NCBI RefSeq assembly: GCF_024498255.1
Contig: NZ_CP101808.1
Location: forward strand, 509,345-573,344
Length of the DNA: 64,000 nt
From: Mycoplasmopsis equigenitalium
Lineage (GTDB): Bacteria; Bacillota_I; Bacilli_A; Mycoplasmatales; Metamycoplasmataceae
Reading direction: 5' to 3'
A program made the translations under genes and the position numbers. Shown piece by piece: positions 12,566 to 23,186 of this stretch (the first letter of the stretch is position 1; each line of letters starts with the position of its first letter). The notes under the pieces were generated by a model. The model saw nothing but the letters and a program-made list of their open reading frames with translations, was not told the DNA's origin and ran no database searches.

Positions 12566-13921
12566 TTATCCCTTTATAATAGAATTATATTCCGTTACGA
12601 TGATTGAATGAAGTTTTTTACTTATTGGACGAATACTAATATAACTTGGTTTGTTCAATTCATAAATTTTTATTGCTTCTTCATCATCATCGAAATAATA
12701 CATTTTATGAAAATCATACTCAAGTTTATAAACTGGCGTGTAGTTAATTAAATCAAAATTACTTAAAAATGGCAGTGCTTCATAATCAATTTCTTCATCA
12801 ACCATTACAGCATTTTCAAGCGATTTAAGCGAAGGTGCTTGATCATATTTACCAAAATTATCAAATTTTGTGTGGTCTTTATAGCCACCAATAAAACAAT
12901 CTTCAAATGTTTTGATGTAACGTTCATATGCCGCATCAGAAATATTTTTATTTAAAACAATTCCATCAATTGTAATGATATTATTAATCGGTTTAACAAT
13001 AGTGATACTTCCACTTGGAACACTTTCAAAGTTATCTTCTGAGTAATAAGCATCAAGGGCATCTCCATTAAATAAAATAGCCATATCAACATTACTATTA
13101 GGATCGATCAATGAACGTAATACCTCTTGACCATCACCGCTGAAAACAATTTTTTTATTATCTTTGATATTTGTTTGTAATGAATCTTCAATTAGATTAA
13201 CGAATGACTGCAACTGAATTTTATAATCTTTCTCAGTAACATTACCATTAATCTCATCGAATTTATTTAGGTATGTTCCATCCTCTTGAAGCATACGCGA
13301 GGTTCCCATCGCTAACATGTTTCGAAAATCATCAAGAATAAATAGCTTCTTATAATCTTGTTCTTTTAATTTGTTTAAAATTTCAAAATAAGAATCGTTT
13401 TCATATCTCACAATATGTTTGTTGTTATTTTTGGTGTGATTATATGCAATTACAAAATCTTGAGCATAATAAGGGATGAAATATTCCCATAAATGACGTG
13501 GCTTATCAAACAACTTACCATTCGCATCTGTAGTTAAAAACTGATCGAAAGTTTCCATTTGTTTTCATATTTTTTCTGTCAAAAATTCTTTTGGTGAATC
13601 AACGCCAAAAAGAGTCTGATAGTCGATTTTTCTAAGTCGATCTTGTTTAATCAAAGTGACAACTTGATTATCAGTTCCGATTCCCGCTATCGCCTTTTCG
13701 CGAGTTAGCGCATCATTGAATTCTTCAAGAACTTGGAACTCTTTGTAATCAAAAGTTTTTTCAATTTTTTTACGATTTTCAATTGAAATATAAGATGCAT
13801 AATTATAAAAACTAGGCTTGTATGGTTTGCTAATTTTCAGCGCAATTACAGTAATAAAACTAGCAAAAAACGCAACAAAAAGCAACAAATAGCCAAGAAA
13901 CTTTAATTTTTTTGTTTTCAT
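12566..13921 (-). CDS. potD: Spermidine/putrescine ABC transporter substrate-binding protein
   Basis: The last gene of potABCD encodes the extracellular polyamine-binding subunit (451 aa from this start). It begins with a membrane anchor (FLGYLLLFVAFFASFITVIAL) and has no lipobox Cys, so it is anchored by the helix, not by lipid. The mature part has periplasmic-binding-protein features (AIAGIGTDNQVVTLI; VDMAILFNGDA). The UGA at 13565-13567 is read as Trp. ATG 13921 was chosen because MKTKKLKF gives a clean anchor and GGGGTG lies just upstream; ATG 13933 in the same frame is possible. The start lies inside the 3' end of potC (19-base overlap). Confidence 0.85.
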
Positions 13922-14709
13922 TTTACACCCCATTTCATTACAGCAATATAAATTAGTGAACCTACTAAAGTAATAATCATTAAACTACCACCAACTACTA
14001 GTCCTCAACTACGGAATGAAGTTTCATACAATTTTGTCCCAAGCGTTGATGTATTTGAAACTAAACGTGTAATGATAAAATCATCAAATGAGAAAAAGAC
14101 TGTAATAATAAACGAGAAAATAATCGTTGGCAACATATGAAATAAATAAACTTTAAATCATGAACGAAGCTTCGAATAACCTAAATCTTGGCTCGCTTCA
14201 AACAAGTTTTTATTAAATTTTTCACTAGCGGGATACATCACAGTTATGCAATAAGGAAGTGCGATTACAACATGTCCCAAGATTGCTCGAAATATTCCTT
14301 CACTTGTAACTTTTAATGTTCCGAAAAGCATCCCGTACGCAAGAATTAAACCAATTGCCGTTACGACTTCTGGGTTAATAAATGGAACATTGTAAGTTGC
14401 TTTAACAATATGACCATAAGTTTTATTTTTTTGTTTTCAAAGCGCATAAACTGTTACTAATGCAAGTGGAATGGTAATTACTGAAACCGCAAAAGCAATA
14501 ATAAATGAATTAACAAGCGCTTGATCACGAGACTGAGTGAAAAAGCTGATCCAGCCATCGGTTGAAAACTGATTTCAACTAAAAGATAAATTACCCCGTT
14601 TTGAGGTTGAGTTAAACGAGAAAATTAAAGCAAAAATCAACGGAATGTATGTTACAAATAAAATTACATACACGTAACTACGATATAAAATATCTCTTAA
14701 TTTACTCAT
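13903..14709 (-). CDS. potC: Spermidine/putrescine ABC transporter permease
   Basis: Second permease of the polyamine importer, 268 aa, with about six membrane helices. The EAA loop contacting the ATPase reads EASQDLGYSKLRSWFKV. Several UGA codons are read as Trp, among them the one near the end (KWKQKN), so the true stop is TAA 13903-13905. It overlaps potB by 8 bases and potD by 19, consistent with one polycistronic mRNA and coupled translation. Confidence 0.9.
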
Positions 14710-15529
14710 AGTTCACCCTCTTAATTTTGGCAATAATTTTCGGCACTAAATAAAATAGTGCCGAAACGCTGAAAATAACTATCGTTACTACAATAACAAT
14801 TGTCGAACTGATTGACATACTTGTTGGCGAACCCGGATTAGCATAATCATTAATTTGATTACCAATTGTTTGGAATTGGTCACCATTAGGTAACAACTTA
14901 TCAGAAATAATAATTGATGTCGAACTTGAAATAAAAACTAAAACAAGACCCGAAATAATTGCCTTTAAACTGTAAGGAATAATTACCTTAAAAAATGTTT
15001 GTCATTTCGAGTACCCTAAATCTTGACTTGCTTCAAGAATATTACGGGGCATATCTTTGAAAACACCATAGAGCGGCATAATCATAAATGGTAAATTAAG
15101 ATACACCATTCCAACAACCATAAATCATTCCGCATTTAAAGAATCTTCTTCAAAAACACTAAGAAATACACCACGAACAGCATAAACCTTAGCAATTGAG
15201 AAAATTAAAAGTGGCGAAATAATTAAAGTTAGTGAAAAAATCTTAAAGGTTTTTGATCTGTGCATCGCAACAAAAAAGGCATATGGCATCGCAATCAAAA
15301 GTGAAACAAATGCCGCAATTACTCCCAATTTAATTGAGCGTCATACAATCAAACCAAAAGATGAAGTTTTAATAACCTTTCAGTTATCTAAGTCTTCCCC
15401 ATGGTAAGTAAAAGCGGAAATAATAATTAAAATTACTGGCAGAATAATTAATAAAATAGCAATTACAAAATAGGGCACAAGTAGAGCAAGACGTGGGTTA
15501 AGTGCAAGTCAATTCTTAATTTTTTGCAT
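14702..15529 (-). CDS. potB: Spermidine/putrescine ABC transporter permease
   Basis: First permease of the polyamine importer, 275 aa. Membrane segments are clear (residues about 10-35, 70-95 and onward), and the EAA loop reads EASQDLGYSKWQTFFKV, nearly identical to that in potC. Start ATG 15529 lies inside the 3' end of potA, overlapping it by 14 bases; AAGGAACAAG is just upstream. It would pair with PotC to form the channel and dock on PotA. Confidence 0.92.
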
Positions 15530-16835
15530 CTTGTTCCTTCGCCATTAAATGGATTGAGTCTTGTGTTCAGTCTAAATAAATTTCTTGTCCTGGTTCGTAA
15601 TTTTTTGTTGTTTCAACATAAAAAATAAAATCTTTATCAATTTCAACAGTAATAAAGTAGTAACTGCCCCGGTAAATTGTTTTTAACACTTTACCACGTA
15701 ATTGTCCTTTTTTCTCGCTAACATCAATATCTTCAGGACGAATTAAAACATCAACTTCAACACCTTCATCAAAATCATTAGGAATAGTTTTAAATTCTTG
15801 ACCCATGAATTTAACAATTCTATCACCAAGATAGACTCCACCAAAAATATTCGAATCACCAATAAATTGAGCAATTCATTTTGTTTGCGGATAATCATAA
15901 ATATTTTTAGGTGTATCGTATTGAATAATTTTGCCATCTTTAATAACTGCCACTTTATCAGAAAGCTCAAGTGCTTCATCTTGATCGTGAGTAACAAATA
16001 TAAATGTTAAATTCAATTTTCTTTGAATGCTCTTAAGCAATTCTTGCATTTTAATACGAATTTTAGCGTCTAGAGCACTAAGTGGTTCATCTAAAAGTAA
16101 AATACTTGGTTCAATCACTAGTGAGCGCGCAAGCGCCACACGTTGCTTCATTCCACCGCTAAGTTGAGAAATCGCTTTACTTTCATTGCCTTTTAACCCA
16201 ACAAGATTAATAATATTTTCAAATTCTTTATTGATCTCTTCTTTAGTAATTTTTCGATTTAAGTGTAATTTTGAAAATTTTTCTGTTTGCAAATTAACGT
16301 AGTTTTCTCAATAAGAATACTTAAAATCACTATCATCAATTCATGCTTGACGCTTTTTGTATTTTCAAGTATTTTCTTTTAATGTTTGCATTTCATTTTC
16401 ATAAGTTTCCATCAACTTATCAAGTTTAGCCATTTTTTTGGCGGCATATTTTTTTCACTTTATGGTTAATTGTTCTAGTTTTTTAATGTGTTTAGGGTTA
16501 ATGTGTTCTTTTGGATATCGTTTTAGTTTTAAACCGTACTTAATATTATCTTCAACATTAAGATGCGGGAAAAGAGCGTAGTCTTGAAAAATAGTCGAAA
16601 CGTCACGTTTGTGTGGCGACAAGTCCTTAATATCAATTCCTTGAAACTTGATTTCACCCCTAGTTGCCCACTCAAATCCAGCAATTAATCTTAAAATTGT
16701 TGTTTTTCCGCTTCCACTAGGTCCTAAAAGAGTAACAAAATCGCCTTTTTTAATATCCAAAGAGACGTTATCTAGAATAACTTGATCATTATATTCTTTA
16801 ACAACATTAACCAACTGAATGATATTTTCTTTCAT
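15516..16835 (-). CDS. potA: Spermidine/putrescine ABC transporter ATP-binding protein
   Basis: A 439 aa ATPase of the polyamine importer. Walker A is GPSGSGKTT (38-46), Q-loop FQDYALFPH (about 85), signature LSGGMKQR (about 225-232), Walker [14 protein letters not shown]-terminal TOBE-like domain contains RPEDIDV. Between the Q-loop region and the signature there is an extra segment of about 80-90 residues, Lys/Glu/Tyr-rich and helical, absent from enterobacterial PotA; enlarged PotA proteins are known in mycoplasmas. Start ATG 16835 follows AAAGGAGAT. It is the first gene of potABCD. Confidence 0.93.
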
Positions 16836-16865
16836 ATTGATCTCCTTTACTTATTTATTTTTAAA

Positions 16866-17009
16866 TTAATAAAGGTTCGGATTGGCTCAATCGAAAGTTC
16901 ATTCACAATACTCAACAACAAAAAAAGGCAATGATGAATAATGCAAATCATCATATATTTTTATTAAATTATTAACTTCTACAGCCTTTCTAAGTTGTTG
17001 TAATTTCAT
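16866..17009 (-). CDS. Short ORF (47 aa) upstream of potA, possibly leaderless
   Basis: An open frame of 48 codons starts at ATG 17009 and ends at TAA 16866-16868, 30 bases before potA. It starts MKLQQLRKAVEVNNL and contains two in-frame UGA codons (CEW, FDW). No ribosome binding site is present. A TATAAT box on the same strand (17022-17017) ends seven bases before the ATG, so transcription would start at or next to the start codon. It could be a leader peptide, a small protein, or chance. No family was recognised. Confidence 0.4.
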
Positions 17010-17016
17010 GCAAATA

Positions 17017-17022
17017 ATTATA
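17017..17022 (-). promoter_or_regulatory. -10 box for the potABCD transcript
   Basis: TATAAT on the minus strand. It is the only good -10 hexamer noticed in the 240 bases upstream of potA; no clear -35 was seen, as is common in mycoplasmas. Confidence 0.5.
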
Positions 17023-17075
17023 TATAAATATATAATTTTTATAAAAAAAATGCAAATCTTTTTACATTTGTTTTT

Positions 17076-17888
17076 TTAAATAATATTAAGCTTCTTAAGT
17101 TGTGTATAAACACCATCATCATCACAACGAGGCGCAATATAATCTGCATATTTAATAAGTTCACGACTGCCACCTTGCATCACTACACCGATACCTGCAT
17201 CCCTAATCATTTCTACATCGTTTTCACCATCGCCAAAAGCAATTAAGTTTTTCAAACTTGCGTTATGATCAATCATTAATCAACGAAGAGCGGATGATTT
17301 AGTTACGCCCTTAGCAGCAAGAAAAAGCCCTTTTTCTCAAGCAGACTGAATAGATAAATTAAGATGATTTTTTTCAATAACTTTGTTTGCCAAATCATAG
17401 CTTTGTTTATCCATAGAATTAACAGTAATAATAAATAAACTTTTGCGATTAATTTGACTAAAAGTATCATCAAGCTTCTTAAGTTTGTGAGTATGCGGTT
17501 TTAAAAATCACGAGTCAGTGTCAACTTTTTCCGAAACATGACCATACTGGTCATCCATTATCGACATCGAATCAACGGAATCTATCATTTCATTATAAAA
17601 CACTTCAAAATCTGCATAATAAATAGGGTTTTTATGAATAATTTTATCCTTTTCGACATCATAAATAAAAGCGCCGTTAGCACCAATAAAATAATCAATA
17701 TTCCCATTTAATTGATCAAGCAATTTACCTATTGTTACAAATTCACGACCTGTTGCAATTATTGTTTTTATCTTGTTTTCCTTTAGCTTTTTAAATGCTT
17801 CAACAATCTTTGGTGAAAAAGATAGTTGACCATAAGGCAAAATCGTTCCATCAACATCAAATGCGGCAAACTTTATTTTTTCATTCAT
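17076..17888 (-). CDS. HAD-superfamily phosphatase, Cof type
   Basis: A 270 aa Cof-type (IIB) haloacid-dehalogenase-like hydrolase. Motif I is FDVDGTI with the nucleophile Asp near residue 11; motif II is ATGRE; motif IV is FGDGENDVEM near the C-terminus. Such enzymes dephosphorylate sugar phosphates, flavin or cofactor phosphates in the cytosol; the substrate cannot be read from sequence. UGA codons at 17508-17510 and further on are read as Trp. Start ATG 17888 is preceded by AAAGGGG. It is followed at some distance by the potA leader region on the same strand. Confidence 0.9.
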
Positions 17889-17930
17889 TTTTCCCCTTTA
17901 TTTAGTAGGTTATTATAACATTTTGAATAT

Positions 17931-18785
17931 TTATTGTAATCTTTTACCAAATAGTCGTTTGATTTTAATTAGTTTATTCGCGACACTAATTACACCATAG
18001 CACATATTGGTATCCTTATCTACTAAAATATAATCTTTTTCGGTATTAATGATATCAAGATACCAAGATAGTTTTACAATATGATTGAAGTGATTTTTTT
18101 GTAGTCTAATAACATCATCTTTCGTAGTGAAAATAAGACGATCTTTGAATAAAATATTAATAATTTGAAAATGTGTCAGATTGCCACTTAAGCCGCTTAT
18201 TTCGTAACGGTCAAGCGCGGTCATTGTAGCATATGTACCTAATTCAAGGCCTAAGTCGTTTACTATACTACGAATATAAGTACCATTGGAAACATGAGCA
18301 TCAAAACTTACTATTTGTTTTTCGACATTTAGATTAACATTTGTAACACTATGGATTTTAATTTTTACCGGATCCAATACTACTTTATGCCCTTTTCTTG
18401 CTAAATTATATGCTTTTTGACCATTAATTTTTTTCGCACTAAAAATTGGAGGTTTCTGGTAATCATTTTTTTTAATTATTTCAACAATTTTTAGTATTTC
18501 TTGTTGAGAATTACATTTTTTTGTACTTCTATTTATTACTTTTCCTTCAATATCAAAAGTATCGGTTTGAAACCCTAATGCACATACTACATGATATTTT
18601 TTAGACTTGTCATGCACATAATTAAAAAGCTTAGTATCATCACCATCTGCTAACAGTAAATAACCACTTGCCAAGGGATCTAGTGTACCTGAGTGTCCAA
18701 TCTTAATTATGTTATTTTCTTTTGCAAATTTCTTGGTTGCCGCATAGCTGGAAATATTATCTTCTTTCTTCAATAAGTGGAACAT
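17931..18785 (-). CDS. truB: tRNA pseudouridine-55 synthase
   Basis: Converts U55 to pseudouridine in the T-loop of tRNAs. The 284 aa protein contains the catalytic motif HSGTLDPLASG with Asp36, plus GTYIRSIV and KPPIFSAKK, both typical of TruB. It is slightly short at the C-terminus; a PUA-like part is not obvious. Start ATG 18785 has no Shine-Dalgarno; instead an extended -10 sequence (TGTTAAAAT, ending 18795) lies nine bases upstream, so the mRNA may be leaderless. The downstream neighbour is the HAD phosphatase, 42 bases away. Confidence 0.93.
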   Translation of the reverse strand: MFHLLKKEDNISSYAATKKFAKENNIIKIGHSGTLDPLASGYLLLADGDDTKLFNYVHDKSKKYHVVCALGFQTDTFDIEGKVINRSTKKCNSQQEILKIVEIIKKNDYQKPPIFSAKKINGQKAYNLARKGHKVVLDPVKIKIHSVTNVNLNVEKQIVSFDAHVSNGTYIRSIVNDLGLELGTYATMTALDRYEISGLSGNLTHFQIINILFKDRLIFTTKDDVIRLQKNHFNHIVKLSWYLDIINTEKDYILVDKDTNMCYGVISVANKLIKIKRLFGKRLQ

Positions 18786-18794
18786 CTTAATAAG

Positions 18795-18803
18795 ATTTTA
18801 ACA
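18795..18803 (-). promoter_or_regulatory. Extended -10 promoter of truB
   Basis: TGTTAAAAT on the minus strand matches TGnTAtAAT with one mismatch and ends nine bases before the truB ATG, leaving almost no 5' leader. Confidence 0.45.
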
Positions 18804-19031
18804 AAATAATTATGTAGTCTTTATTAATTAGAAATAATAACAACAGAATATCTGTCATTTTTAACATTTCTTAATACATACATATCTTCCTATTACTTTA
18901 ATAAATTATACTATTATTCAATTTGTACATCGTACTAAAAACTTTTTTTAATTTACAAAAATATTTTTATAGATCAATAATTTGTTTCTTAAAAATATGA
19001 AAAAATATAAATAATTTTTAAAAAATTTTTA

Positions 19032-19037
19032 TATAAT
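19032..19037 (+). promoter_or_regulatory. -10 box of the tRNA cluster
   Basis: TATAAT ends 22 bases before the first tRNA gene. The preceding 240 bases are very AT-rich and hold no gene that I can support. Confidence 0.6.
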
Positions 19038-19059
19038 AAATAGGCTTACAAATTAAGCT

Positions 19060-19134
19060 GCCAATTTAGCTCAGCGGTAGAGCAGCTGGCTGTTAACCAG
19101 TTGGTCACAAGTTCGATCCTTGTAATTGGCGCCA
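19060..19134 (+). tRNA. tRNA-Asn (GTT)
   Basis: Acceptor stem GCCAATT / AATTGGC, anticodon loop CTGTTAA with GTT, T-loop GTTCGATCC, encoded CCA. First of five tandem tRNA genes sharing one promoter. Confidence 0.97.
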
Positions 19135-19139
19135 TTTGT

Positions 19140-19215
19140 GGCCTGTTGGTGAAGCGGTTAACACACATGGTTTTCATCCATGCACGCACGGGTTCGATTC
19201 CCGTACAGGCTACCA
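19140..19215 (+). tRNA. tRNA-Glu (TTC)
   Basis: Acceptor stem GGCCTGT / ACAGGCT, anticodon loop TTTTCAT with TTC, GGTTCGATTCC T-arm, CCA encoded. Only five bases separate it from tRNA-Asn. Confidence 0.96.
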
Positions 19216-19220
19216 TTTTT

Positions 19221-19296
19221 GGAAGATTAGCTCAGTTGGGAGAGCGTCGCCCTTACAAGGCGGATGTCGTGGGTTCGAGCCCCTCATCTTCCACCA
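19221..19296 (+). tRNA. tRNA-Val (TAC)
   Basis: Acceptor stem GGAAGAT / ATCTTCC, anticodon loop CTTACAA with TAC, CCA encoded. Confidence 0.97.
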
Positions 19297-19297
19297 T

Positions 19298-19373
19298 GCC
19301 GTCTTAGCTCAGCAGGCAGAGCAACTGACTTGTAATCAGTAGGTCGTAGGTTCGATTCCTATAGACGGCACCA
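19298..19373 (+). tRNA. tRNA-Thr (TGT)
   Basis: Acceptor stem GCCGTCT / AGACGGC, anticodon loop CTTGTAA with TGT, CCA encoded. One base separates it from tRNA-Val. Confidence 0.97.
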
Positions 19374-19406
19374 TATATAAGATACAAGAAATCTTGTGCC
19401 AAACAT

Positions 19407-19491
19407 GCGTGAGTGGTGAAATTGGCAGACACGCTAGATTTAGGCTCTAGTGCTTCACGGCGTAAGGGTTCAAGTCCCTTCTCGCGCACCA
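19407..19491 (+). tRNA. tRNA-Leu (TAG)
   Basis: An 85-nt class II tRNA with a long variable arm. Acceptor stem GCGTGAG / CTCGCGC, anticodon loop TTTAGGC with TAG, CCA encoded. Confidence 0.96.
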
Positions 19492-19528
19492 TATCACAAA
19501 GATTGTCCAATACATGAATGGTGTTTGT

Positions 19529-19557
19529 AAAAGCAATGGAAAACCCATTGCTTTTTA
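19529..19557. terminator. Bidirectional terminator after the tRNA cluster and the lipoprotein operon
   Basis: An 11-bp stem AAAAGCAATGG / CCATTGCTTTT with T-rich flanks on both strands, between the tRNA cluster and the converging lipoprotein genes. Confidence 0.88.
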
Positions 19558-19586
19558 TTTATAAAAAAAATAACAAACTTAATTTG

Positions 19587-22500
19587 TTATTCTTTTGATT
19601 TTTTTACAATTAAATACATATCAATAAATTTCTCAATGTATTTCTTTAAGGCATCGTAGCTATCAAACTCTTCGCCATTAAAAATTAAATAATTAAGTAT
19701 TCTTTTTGGTGTGTCGATTGGTTTAATATTTAACATATCTGGTGATAATAATTTTTTAATGGCATTATTTAGTGATAAATAATGATATCTTAAACCATTC
19801 GCCTCAATTGTATGAATTCTTACTTTTTGTAATGGGTATAATTTATCATAGTTTTGTTCTGTTATTAGTTTCGACTTAGCAACATATTTACTATGAACAA
19901 AAATCCGTTTTTTAAATTCATTCATAAGATTCTTTTTAACAACTTCATACTGTAGGGGCGCGCTACCCTGTTTGTAAAATCTATTATTAAAGAAAATGTA
20001 GTTTTGAGCATTTTCACTATTAATAATATCGTTTTTCACTTTTTCTAAATCATCTAATAAATTTACTGATGCTCCGTTCTGATCTTTTGGGATTCCACGA
20101 TCATTTTTAGGAATTTGAACAATATATGTTGGCTCTAGTTTTTTGACAAAATTAATTAACGCATCTTTTAAAGAAGATAATGAACTTAATGAGTTTTCTA
20201 AGTTATTGCCTTGGAATGTATAATTTGTCTCTTTAAATTCTAAAATTCGGTTTATATAAAAATCTTCAAGACATTCTTCTGGAGTATGAAACGCATTAGC
20301 ATCTTTTCCTGCTGTGATAAGACTCACATTATTTTTATCATAAATACTATAAACAACTTCATTAGCAAAATTAGAAACATTAAAATTTTCAACAATTAAA
20401 TTGTAAATTGCATTCACTTCACTTTCGGTGTACTTTTCCCCCTTGTAATAGTATGTGGTTTGATTAAAAGCATCAATAAATTTTACAGGTTCAAGTAACT
20501 TAGCATCTCTGATAGTTAATTTTTCATCTTTTCACAGACCTCAAAATCTTGAAATTGTTTTTCCGCCATTTCAAACATACTTATTGTTTGGTTGTTCGGG
20601 ATCGATAAACGAATAATCAATATATTCAGTATGTCCAATACCCTCTTGAATTATTGATAAAGAGAATTTTAACCCAATTTTAACTAGAGTTCCTATAGGT
20701 CCTGAAGGAATCGCTAAAACAAAATCCATAACTTGATTAGAAGTCTTTAACAACTGCTCCATTATTGTTTGAGAATTAACTTCCGAATTCATCAAAAAGT
20801 TAGCTCAATCTAACCCGGTATTAAAAACAGCAACCGCAATATCAGTATATGAGGCAATGTTTTTGGCAATTTTTTGTAATTTTGCGTCTTTTTTATATTT
20901 TTTAATTACCTTATTTGCCTCTTCAATATTCTTTTTAGCAATTTCATCAGTTTTATATAAACGCGAAAATTCATCACTGTTAAATTTTTCAACCTTTTCA
21001 ATTAAAGAAATCATATCTTTATTATTAGTTGCGTCCAAACTTTCTAATCACGCAAGTTCGTCTGGTCGATTCTCTCTTAAGTAATATTTTTTCATTAAGC
21101 CTATTGTTTCTTCCGCTTTTGATAATTGCATATCATCAATTTCCGAAAAATTTAAGTTTGAAAGCGATAATTTAAACTCTGATAAATCTTTCTTATATTT
21201 ATCTTTACCTAATTCAATGAATTGATTTCCTGCACTAAGTGAAGAGTGAACAACAAGACGATTCAAAAAATTCATATCGTAAAAATTTAAACTATTTGAT
21301 GAGTTAATAATATATTTATTAGAAACGGCGTCATATTTAACAAATTTCCCTTCATTCAACGTTTTAAATGTGTTGAATACTTTTCTAAGTCTGTCATAGT
21401 ATGGTAAAGAAGATATCTCTGAATGATAACTTAAATCTTCAATTTCTTGTTGGGCACATTTTTGCGCAACGTTAATATATGAATTTTTAATTACTTTTAA
21501 TCCATTTGTTATATATTCGCTGTTTGCAAGAAGATTAGCAAAAGCATTGATATTCATATTTATATCCGCATCAAACCCGTTTGCCTTAAATTCTTCTCAT
21601 AAATCAAGAGGAGTTCCATTATTTTTTAAATATAAATCTTGCAACAATGATTTAAATACATCATTAAAATAAGTAATTAAAGTTTTATAGAATTTTTTAA
21701 ATACATAAATCATTTTATCACTTGCTCGGTTTTCGATTAAAAACGATAAAGATGCAAAATAAGTCACAGGAATTTGGGCCATTAATGTCCCTTTATGTCC
21801 TCTTTTCATCATCTTAATTATCGAATTCAACCTATCATATAAGGACTCTTGCGTTGTTTGGTTTTTGATTTTCTTTGCTTCGTTTAAAAACGCTTCTATT
21901 TCATCAATAACATCGCATATATGAAAAATGTCAATATTTTTGATAAAGTTATCCCCAAAATATTCCAATGCTTCACTTTTCTCTACGCCGTATATCCTAT
22001 GCATTGTTTGCTCTATCCCTTTGTTCACCGCTCCTTTTTGAGAATTAAAATTTTTAATTATAAAATCAGCAAACGAGTTAACTAAATACGCATTTTCTGT
22101 TAAATGATATGAATCATGATTTGATGCATTTGATTTGGCTCACTTATCTGGATTTGAGAACTGTTTGATTGCATCACTGACTGACTTGTGAACATAATCT
22201 CCATAAAGTAAATATTTGTCTGTTTTATCAGTATCGACTAAATAACTCGCATATCCTGCTGTCGAATTAACTTTTAAAACGTTAAAAGTGGTTAAGTCAC
22301 CTAAGATTTTAAATTTATCATTTAAAATTTCTTCTTTTGTGTAAAATTTGTTATCGATTTTAAAATACCTATTAATATGATTTCTAACAAAGAAATCTGT
22401 TTTAGATCGTCAATTTTTATCATATATGATAGTATCATTACCTATTTTAAGAATGTAATTATCGTTATTATTATTATCCACTTTTTCTAAAATGTGAGTT

Positions 22501-23174
22501 TTTTCGAAAAATAACCTTATTTTTTCACTTTCGCTTGTTCCGGGGTTATTGCTTTCAATATCATTAATTTCTTTTAAAAGAACATTATTGACTTCTTCTT
22601 TGCTTAAATAAACTTTTTTCTTTTTTTCGCACTCAATAACGCTTCCTTTTTTCTTTTCAATTAAATCATATCCTAGTGTATAAAGTCGATTAAGATTAAA
22701 ATACGAAAGAATTGCTTCTTCCTCGTTTTCATATGCAATCCCATCTTTTCCTCGATAAACTAAAACATTTTTATCTTGATTAGTAATATCAATCTGATTA
22801 TAACCATCACTATTAGAATCTAAATATCCATTTGAATTTAAATATTTTTTAAGTTCATCCAAAGTTATAACCATATTGTAATCTTGAGATTTGATGTGTT
22901 CGCTTAAAATCTCATCAATAATTCGATAATTATCCGCTATTTTTTGATCGTCTTGAATAAAAATACGATCGTACTCAATTTCTTCTCTTTTTTCCGCTTG
23001 TTTAGCTAAAAAATCAATCGCATCATTTTTGCTAAGAAATTTTTGATCGCCAATTTTATATAAATAATCTTCTTCTTTAATATTAGAACCTGAATTTCCA
23101 CATTGAGCCGAAATTAAAACAGGTAATACGGCAAGTGGCGATGTAAACAAAAATTTTAATGTTTTTTTCTTCAT
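19587..23174 (-). CDS. Large surface lipoprotein, second of a pair (1195 aa)
   Basis: I do not recognise the family. The start ATG 23174 follows AAAAGAGC; the frame is open through many UGA codons to TAA at 19587-19589. The N-terminus is a lipoprotein signal peptide ending ISAQC with the lipidated Cys at residue 25, so the protein is anchored outside the membrane. Residues 30-300 contain several copies of a short module, an aromatic/basic turn followed by a helix (YKIGDQKFLSKNDAI; KKVYLSKEEV; KFYTKEEI), and one copy ends the protein (FDSYDALKKYIEK). Residues about 765-850 form a mildly hydrophobic helical stretch (YTDIAVAVFNTG; PIGTLVKIGLKFSLSI). It lies 13 bases downstream of a second lipoprotein gene with the same module, so the two are probably co-expressed. 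Possible roles are adhesin, toxin-like or nutrient-capture protein; none is shown. Confidence 0.75.
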
Positions 23175-23186
23175 TATTGCTCTTTT

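Noticed and set aside
13922-13933. Upstream ATG (13933) as the potD start
   Set aside because: It would add MGCK before the anchor; the spacing to the GGGG sequence fits ATG 13921 better. Not excluded.
19101-19342. Short ORFs across the tRNA cluster
   Set aside because: They consist of tRNA gene sequence read as protein.
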